This document shows positions 30,236-34,537 of a DNA stretch of 34,537 bases, piece after piece. The translations under genes and the position numbers were made by a program. Numbering within the stretch: the stretch's first letter is position 1; each line of letters begins with the position of its first letter. The DNA comes from Streptomyces afghaniensis 772 (GTDB lineage: Bacteria; Actinomycetota; Actinomycetes; Streptomycetales; Streptomycetaceae): the NCBI GenBank assembly GCA_000415505.1, contig KE354506.1, forward strand, positions 1 through 34,537. The letters run 5' to 3'. The notes below the pieces were generated by a model. The model was not told the DNA's origin. It searched no databases and saw nothing but the letters and a program-made list of their open reading frames with translations.

Positions 30236-31929
30236 GACAGGGCCTCCTCGCTGGCCCGGGCCGCCCAGGTGGCGAACCGCTCGCCGTCCTCGCGCTCCGC
30301 CTGGAACCGCTTCAGGACGCGCTCGACGTAGTCGGGCAGTTCGTCGGAGGTGACCTTCAGGCCGCGCACCTTGCGGCCGAAGCCCGCCTCCAGGCCGAGC
30401 GCGCCGCCCAGGTGCACCTGGTAGCCCTCGACCTGCTCGCCCTTGTCGTTGACGACCAGCTGGCCCTTGAGACCGATGTCCGCCACCTGGATACGGGCGC
30501 AGGCGTTCGGGCAGCCGTTGAGGTTGATGGTGATCGGCTCGTCGAAGTCCGGCATACGGCGCTCCAGCTCGTCGATGAGCTGCGAGCCGCGCTGCTTGGT
30601 CTCGACGATGGCCAGCTTGCAGAACTCGATGCCGGTGCAGGCCATGGTGCCGCGCCGGAACGAGGACGGCCGGGCGGTCAGGTCGAGCGCCTCCAGGCCC
30701 TCGACGAGCGACTCGACCTTGTCCTCCTCGACATCGAGGACGATCATCTTCTGCTCGACGGTGGTGCGCACCCGGCCGGAGCCGTGGGCCTCCGCGAGGT
30801 CGGCGATCTTCGTGAGCGTCGCACCGTCGACGCGTCCCACGCGCGGGGCGAAGCCGACGTAGAAGCGGCCGTCCTTCTGCCGGTGTACGCCGATGTGGTC
30901 GCGCCACTGCTGGACCGGCTGCTCGGGAGCGGGGCCGTCGACCAGCTTGCGGCCCAGGTACTCGTCCTCCAGGACCTGGCGGAACTTCTCCGCGCCCCAG
31001 TCCGCGACGAGGAACTTCAGGCGGGCCCGGGTGCGCAGCCGCCGGTAACCGTAGTCACGGAAGATCGAGATGACGCCCTCGTAGACGTCCGGGACCTCGT
31101 CGCTGGGCACCCAGGCGCCCAGCCGCACGCCCAGCTTGGGGTTGGTGGACAGGCCGCCGCCGACCCACACGTCGAAGCCCGGACCGTGCTCGGGGTGCAC
31201 GACGCCGACGAACGCAACGTCGTTGATCTCGTGCACGACGTCCAGCACCGGCGAGCCCGAGATGGCGGTCTTGAACTTCCGGGGCAGGTTCGAGTACGCC
31301 TTGTTGTTCAGCACCCGGCGCTTCATCTCCTCCAGCGCCGGAGTGCCGTCGATGATCTCGTCCTCGGCGATGCCCGCCACCGGGGAGCCGATCATCACAC
31401 GCGGGGTGTCGCCGCAGGCGGTGACCGTGGACAGGCCGACGCCCTCCAGCCGGTTCCAGATCTCGGGCACGTCCTCGATCCGGATCCAGTGGTACTGCAC
31501 GTTCTGCCGGTCGGTGATGTCGGCGGTGCCGCGCGCGAACTCCTGCGAGATCTCGCCGATGACCCTCAGCTGCCGGGTGGTCAGCGCCCCGCCGTCGATG
31601 CGGACGCGCAGCATGAAGTACTCGTCGTCCAGCTCCTCCGGCTCCAGGACCGCCGTCTTGCCGCCGTCGATCCCGGGACGGCGCTGGGTGTACAGACCCC
31701 ACCAGCGCATCCGGCCGCGCAGATCGTTCGGGTCGATCGAGTCGAAGCCCCGCTTGGAGTAGATCGTCTCAATGCGTGTCCGCACATTGAGACCGTCGTC
31801 GTCCTTCTTGAACTGCTCGTTGCCGTTGAGCGGGGTGTGGTGCCCCGCGGCCCACTGACCCTCACCGCGGTGACGGCTCACCTTGCGGCGGGGAGTCGCG
31901 GCGGCAGGGTTCTGCGGGGTGGCGGCCAT
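30232..31929 (-). CDS. cysI: Assimilatory sulfite reductase (siroheme/[4Fe-4S]) CysI/SirA
   Basis: A 565-residue nitrite/sulfite reductase hemoprotein that reduces sulfite to sulfide with six electrons, probably from ferredoxin. The C-x5-C (C431, C437 in TACTGIEFCKLA) and C-x3-C (C473, C477 in NGCPNAC) that bind the coupled siroheme and 4Fe-4S are intact, as are siroheme-pocket Arg/Lys runs (TDRQNVQYHWIRIEDVPEIW, RRRVLNNKAYSNLPRKFK-like). Two ferredoxin-like half-domains are repeated. The context (cysH, cysC, cysD, cysN) favours sulfite over nitrite. I chose ATG 31929 (MAATPQNPAAATPRR) with GAAGGACG upstream over an in-frame ATG at 32007. Confidence 0.94.
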   Translation of the reverse strand: MAATPQNPAAATPRRKVSRHRGEGQWAAGHHTPLNGNEQFKKDDDGLNVRTRIETIYSKRGFDSIDPNDLRGRMRWWGLYTQRRPGIDGGKTAVLEPEELDDEYFMLRVRIDGGALTTRQLRVIGEISQEFARGTADITDRQNVQYHWIRIEDVPEIWNRLEGVGLSTVTACGDTPRVMIGSPVAGIAEDEIIDGTPALEEMKRRVLNNKAYSNLPRKFKTAISGSPVLDVVHEINDVAFVGVVHPEHGPGFDVWVGGGLSTNPKLGVRLGAWVPSDEVPDVYEGVISIFRDYGYRRLRTRARLKFLVADWGAEKFRQVLEDEYLGRKLVDGPAPEQPVQQWRDHIGVHRQKDGRFYVGFAPRVGRVDGATLTKIADLAEAHGSGRVRTTVEQKMIVLDVEEDKVESLVEGLEALDLTARPSSFRRGTMACTGIEFCKLAIVETKQRGSQLIDELERRMPDFDEPITINLNGCPNACARIQVADIGLKGQLVVNDKGEQVEGYQVHLGGALGLEAGFGRKVRGLKVTSDELPDYVERVLKRFQAEREDGERFATWAARASEEALS

Positions 31930-32024
31930 GGTTGATACGTCCTTCGGGACAGGCGGGAAAGCGGCTCTGACCTGCGCGTGCGGGCGCATGGGCATAGGGC
32001 GCGTCATTGCGCGGGAATGCGACG

Positions 32025-32065
32025 AAAAAGGGGGATGTCGGGCGCTGCGTGAGTGCTCTCAGCGC
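32025..32065 (-). terminator. Candidate attenuator after the cysI leader peptide
   Basis: On the minus strand GCGCTG (32065-32060, overlapping the leader TGA) pairs with CAGCGC (32047-32042); after about 12 bases comes a T5 run (32029-32025). It is a weak terminator-like hairpin placed where a leader-controlled attenuator should be, 100 bases before cysI. Confidence 0.4.
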
Positions 32066-32142
32066 GCCGGACAGATGGCGCTGGACATGCGGCCGAGGTC
32101 GACGTGGCGTCGACTCACCAAGGCAATCCCAGTTCCAGGCAT
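32059..32142 (-). CDS. Sulfur-operon leader peptide (27 residues)
   Basis: A 27-codon frame from ATG 32142 starts MPGTGIALV, contains SRRHVDLGRMSSAIC and ends CPAR before a TGA. The RRHVDL-x-R...C pattern is the short leader peptide repeatedly annotated upstream of sulfur-metabolism operons in Streptomyces and relatives. The single Cys codon close to the stop makes it suitable for sensing charged tRNA-Cys. It lies 130 bases before cysI with a hairpin between, and no obvious ribosome-binding site. Its identity as a leader peptide is fairly sure; the mechanism is inferred. Confidence 0.78.
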   Translation of the reverse strand: MPGTGIALVSRRHVDLGRMSSAICPAR

Positions 32143-32164
32143 GACGGAAGCGTGTCACGGCGAT

Positions 32165-32231
32165 CTGGACACAGTCCAGCTTCGTCCAAGATTCGGACAC
32201 TCGTGTCTCGCTATCCAAGACATGAGTGTCC
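32165..32231 (-). promoter_or_regulatory. cysI operon promoter with dense dyad repeats
   Basis: A minus-strand promoter, -35 TTGGAT (32218-32213), 18 bases, -10 GAATCT (32194-32189), is bracketed by a perfect inverted repeat GGACACTC (32195-32202) and GAGTGTCC (32224-32231). Nested within is GACAC-TC-GTGTC (32196-32207), a TCCAAGA direct repeat occurs at 32185 and 32214, and downstream in the 5'UTR is CTGGAC-ACA-GTCCAG (32165-32179). This is a likely regulator-binding region. Confidence 0.55.
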
Positions 32232-32268
32232 TTGGTCACATCGGGCCGCCCCGGGGTGTCCGACCAGG

Positions 32269-32841
32269 TCAGACGGGGAACGCCCCAGGCCACGGTCCCG
32301 GAGTGGTGACGTCCGGTTCCTCTTCGACCTTGGTGTCGAACAGCTTGAAGCCGCGGCGCTGGTAGTTGTCCATCGCGTGCTCGCCGTCCTTGCTGCAGGT
32401 GTGCAGCCAGACCCGCTTCGTCGGCGTCAGTCCCGCCCAGCGGTCCGCGAGGTCCCACGCACGGGCCGTGCCGTACGACAGCAGGTGCCCGCCGATGCGC
32501 CGGCCGCGGAAAGCGGGGAGCAGCCCGAAGTAGACGATCTCCACGACCGCGTCGTCCTGCGCCTCCAGCTCCACATAGCCCGCGGGCGTGCCCCGGTCGT
32601 ACGCCACCCACGTCTCCACGCCGGGCCGCTGAAGGTGCTCGAGCCACCGCGCGTACGACCAGCTCAGCCGGTCCGTCCAGAGGATGTCGCCGCCGACCGA
32701 GGCGTACAGGTACCGGCTGAACTCGGGCGAGGGCACCTCGGAGCGGACGACCCGGACGTCCCCGTCCGGCGCGGCGGCCGGCAGCAGGTCGGTCGGGGCG
32801 GTCTGCTCCAGGGACCAGGTGGTCACGGCGATGGTGGTCAT
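32269..32841 (-). CDS. GNAT-family N-acetyltransferase
   Basis: A 190-residue acetyltransferase. The acetyl-CoA motif A is VVEIVYFGLLPAFRGRRIGG followed by HLLSYGTARAWDL, including the RxxGxG/A-type pyrophosphate loop (RGRRIGG), and motif B is TCSKDGEHAMDNYQRRGFKL with the usual Tyr and GF. An N-terminal part covers about 80 residues (RYLYASVGGDILWTDRLSWS). The substrate is unknown. The ATG at 32841 is the natural start. It is upstream of the sulfur operon on the same strand, but a promoter and leader lie between, so it is probably a separate unit. Confidence 0.88.
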   Translation of the reverse strand: MTTIAVTTWSLEQTAPTDLLPAAAPDGDVRVVRSEVPSPEFSRYLYASVGGDILWTDRLSWSYARWLEHLQRPGVETWVAYDRGTPAGYVELEAQDDAVVEIVYFGLLPAFRGRRIGGHLLSYGTARAWDLADRWAGLTPTKRVWLHTCSKDGEHAMDNYQRRGFKLFDTKVEEEPDVTTPGPWPGAFPV

Positions 32842-32885
32842 GCGGGCCAGAAAATCATCTGACCCACTGGTCTGTCGATCGTGGC

Positions 32886-34214
32886 CTACCGGTCCGCCGA
32901 TCGGCCCAGGGACCGGTCCACCGACGCCAGCGGCAGCGCGAACAGCATCCGCCCCGACTGGGACCAGACCTCACCGGTCTCCTCCCAGTAGGACAGGGAA
33001 CCCGACCGGCCGCTCCAGCAGTGGCGCGTCTCGTCCGTCGCGCACTCCGTCGCCCGGGCGCCCTTCGTGTCCTGGCGCCACAGCGTCCCGTGCCCGCCGG
33101 GCGTGCCCGCCGCGCGGTCGAGGTACCAGCCCGAGCGGTACGACAGCACGCCCCGCACGTCGGCCGTCTTCGTCTCGTACGCCTCGACCGGGTCCGCATG
33201 TCCCGAGGAGTCCGTGGCGAGCAGGCCGGACCGGGCCGGGTCCCGGCTCAACGCGTAGCGCCACAACCGGGTGCGCCGGTCACCGTCCGCGGGCACCCAC
33301 TCGCTCGCCACCAGGCTGTCGGGGGTGGTGCTGCGGTCGAGGGAGACGGCGGCCGGGTGCGGCACGTCGTCCCCGCCGGGCAGGGCGTACGAGGCGACCG
33401 CGGGCAGCACGTACCGGTAGCCGGACGCCGACCAGCCGCCCCGCACCCGGCCGACCGCGTCGGAGTCGACCGTGGCGCGCTGGATGCGGTCCATGTCGTA
33501 CACGTACAGCGCGTCCCGGTCGCCCTCGCGGGTCGTCACCAGCAGCTTGTCCTGATACCAGACCATGCCCGACAGGGGGGAGACCAGCCCCCGGTAGTCC
33601 CGCCCGCCGTCCACCGGGACGGCCAGCAGCGCCCAGGTGTAGCGGAGCCGGTCGGGGTCGTTCGCGTCGACGAAGGCGACCTTGGCCAAGCCCTGCTCGG
33701 GGGCCGGGCCGTCCAGGGAGCCGCCCGCGGCGGCGCCGCGGGTCCAGCCGGAGAGGATCACACGGTTGTGGCCCCAGCGGCCGTCGTCGTCCGCGTCGCC
33801 CGAGGTGGTGACCGCGCCGGGCTGCCAGCCCCGGGTGTCGGCGCCGTCGAAGCAGTACGCGCGCGTGGCCGCCGGCTCGACCGGCAGGGTGTGCTTCTCG
33901 GCGGCCGGGCAGCCGTCCGCGTTCCGCAGCGTGCGGTCGGCGCTGTCCAGCACCGTGCCGGCACCGACGGGCCGGCCCATCAGAGAGGTGAGCCGGTCGA
34001 GCCACCGCCCGGGCACCCGGTGCTCGGCCAGCGGCAGCCGCCCGGCCTCGGCGGACGCACCGATCGGCTTCAGAGCCCCGGGCGCGTCGGCGACCGTGGC
34101 CTGCGAGGCGCTGATCAGAGTGGCGGCGGCGGTGAGTGCGAGTGCCGTCCCGGCCAGGACCCCACGCAGCGCCCTGCCCCGCCTGCGCCGCCGGTGTCTG
34201 CCACGATGCTTCAT
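32886..34214 (-). CDS. Secreted protein of unknown function
   Basis: A 442-residue exported protein. The ATG at 34214 has GGGAGGAC upstream. Residues 1-42 are a Sec-type signal with a very basic start (MKHRGRHRRRRRGRALRG) and hydrophobic core VLAGTALALTAAATLI, cleavage expected near SASQA. The mature part has four Cys (DGCPAAEKH, AYCFDGADT, ATECATDETRHCW), which could pair as two disulfides. It also has repeated strand-rich segments (RVILSGWTRG, KLLVTTREGDRDALYVYDMD, RYVLPAVASYAL, SLSYWEETGEVWSQSGRMLF) that look like a beta-propeller or lectin-like fold. I do not recognise the family; no enzyme motif is seen. Confidence 0.82.
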   Translation of the reverse strand: MKHRGRHRRRRRGRALRGVLAGTALALTAAATLISASQATVADAPGALKPIGASAEAGRLPLAEHRVPGRWLDRLTSLMGRPVGAGTVLDSADRTLRNADGCPAAEKHTLPVEPAATRAYCFDGADTRGWQPGAVTTSGDADDDGRWGHNRVILSGWTRGAAAGGSLDGPAPEQGLAKVAFVDANDPDRLRYTWALLAVPVDGGRDYRGLVSPLSGMVWYQDKLLVTTREGDRDALYVYDMDRIQRATVDSDAVGRVRGGWSASGYRYVLPAVASYALPGGDDVPHPAAVSLDRSTTPDSLVASEWVPADGDRRTRLWRYALSRDPARSGLLATDSSGHADPVEAYETKTADVRGVLSYRSGWYLDRAAGTPGGHGTLWRQDTKGARATECATDETRHCWSGRSGSLSYWEETGEVWSQSGRMLFALPLASVDRSLGRSADR

Positions 34215-34283
34215 AACGTCCTCCCGAGGCGGGCCAACTGCGCCTTGTGGTCCGTACGTTGACGGAGGAGCAGGTGGGGTGGC

Positions 34284-34301
34284 CCGTAGAGGATGCTACG
34301 G
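34284..34301 (-). repeat. Hairpin in the 5' region of the secreted-protein gene
   Basis: CCGTAG (34284-34289) and CTACGG (34296-34301) form a perfect 6-bp stem with a 6-base loop about 70 bases before the start codon. Purpose unknown. Confidence 0.35.
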
Positions 34302-34326
34302 CAGGTGGGCGGGCGGGGGCGAAGAC

Positions 34327-34344
34327 CTTGCAAATATGCGCAAG
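34327..34344. promoter_or_regulatory. CTTGC-N8-GCAAG dyad upstream of the secreted-protein gene
   Basis: CTTGC (34327-34331) and GCAAG (34340-34344) flank an AT-rich AAATATGC centre, the only AT-rich spot in this 170-base gap. An interrupted 18-bp dyad of this form is a typical dimeric-regulator site. No promoter boxes could be fixed nearby. Confidence 0.4.
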
Positions 34345-34384
34345 ATGCACCCCTGGGGCGGCCGGACGGCACGTCCCGTGAACC

Positions 34385-34537
34385 TCAGGGGGCCGGTGCG
34401 GAGCCGCGCAGCCTCCCCACCGCCGGTGCCGTCGAGTGCGGCAGCAGGTCGTTCGGGTCGTCCGGGAGGAGCACCTCGACCTCGGCGTCCTCGGCGAAGC
34501 GGTACGGCCGGTGTTCCAGGAACGCGCCGAGGTAGCG
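34385..34537 (-). CDS. 3' end of an unidentified gene
   Basis: The last 50 codons of a minus-strand gene enter from the right edge and stop at TGA 34387-34385. The readable part is RYLGAFLEHRPYRFAEDAEV followed by EVLLPDDPNDLLPH and a low-complexity tail (VGRLRGSAPAP). Codon use is coding-like (G/C at third positions). It has no recognisable motif, so no function is proposed. The antisense frame is a shadow. Confidence 0.6.
   Translation of the reverse strand, partial: RYLGAFLEHRPYRFAEDAEVEVLLPDDPNDLLPHSTAPAVGRLRGSAPAP

Noticed and set aside
30052-31935. 627-codon plus-strand frame across cysI
   Set aside because: Antisense shadow; the minus strand has intact CysI with all cluster cysteines.
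32143-32268. Extension of a minus-strand ORF through the cys promoter from the GNAT gene
   Set aside because: The frame is incidental. The region is full of dyads and promoter boxes and the translation has no domain.

Overview
The window is high-GC actinobacterial DNA, almost certainly from a Streptomyces chromosome. The evidence is strong G/C third-position bias on both strands, GTG starts, leaderless promoters, ATGA/GTGA gene overlaps, and whole blocks that match known Streptomyces gene orders: treX-treY, the lrm/mgt macrolide-resistance pair, a gvp cluster, and a cysI-cysH-cysC-cysD-cysN-ssuABC sulfur operon. I saw no tRNA, rRNA, insertion sequence, phage gene or CRISPR array. It reads as core or conserved-accessory chromosome with a small resistance island and a small gas-vesicle cluster.

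Layout. 1-3.2 kb (minus): trehalose/glycogen genes treX and treY (treY cut by the window edge). 3.5-5.6 kb (plus): a HEPN-family conserved protein and a DEDDh exonuclease. 5.6-9.0 kb: YbaK-type deacylase, a frameshifted EamA exporter, a divergent LysR regulator and an APH-like kinase. 9.15-12.2 kb (plus): three-gene carbohydrate ABC importer with no ATPase gene. 12.2-14.7 kb (plus): Erm-type 23S rRNA methyltransferase behind a leader peptide and an SD-sequestering hairpin, then macrolide glycosyltransferase mgt with its own promoter/operator. 14.5-18.3 kb: M43-type metalloprotease (minus), small unknown protein (plus), MMPL transporter (minus). 18.7-19.6 kb (plus): DUF1697 and NTF2-like genes. 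19.7-22.7 kb (plus): compact gas-vesicle set gvpO-A-F-G-J-L. 22.7-32.2 kb (minus): sulfate assimilation operon, from an upstream cysteine-containing leader peptide through cysI, a zinc-ribbon protein, cysH, cysC, cysD, cysN, two mini-ORFs, ssuA, ssuB, a frameshifted ssuC and a CbiX/SirB chelatase. 32.3-34.5 kb (minus): GNAT acetyltransferase, a secreted protein of unknown function, and the 3' end of an unidentified gene.

How the genes work together. The sulfur operon is self-consistent. SsuABC brings in a sulfur source, CysDN activates sulfate to APS, CysC can make PAPS, CysH reduces APS/PAPS to sulfite, and CysI reduces sulfite to sulfide using siroheme, whose iron the chelatase can insert. 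The erm/mgt pair protects ribosomes by methylating 23S rRNA and inactivates macrolides by glycosylation.

The most interesting signals are regulatory. They are (1) a 36-codon leaderless leader ORF before erm starting MGINAICIS, followed by a 13-bp helix that buries the erm Shine-Dalgarno; (2) a 14-bp perfect palindrome inside the leaderless mgt promoter; (3) a dense dyad array around the cysI leader promoter; and (4) two overlapping mini-ORFs sharing cysteine codons just before ssuA. Three genes (EamA exporter, mgt, ssuC) look shifted by one base in or beside G runs, which may be sequencing error rather than biology.
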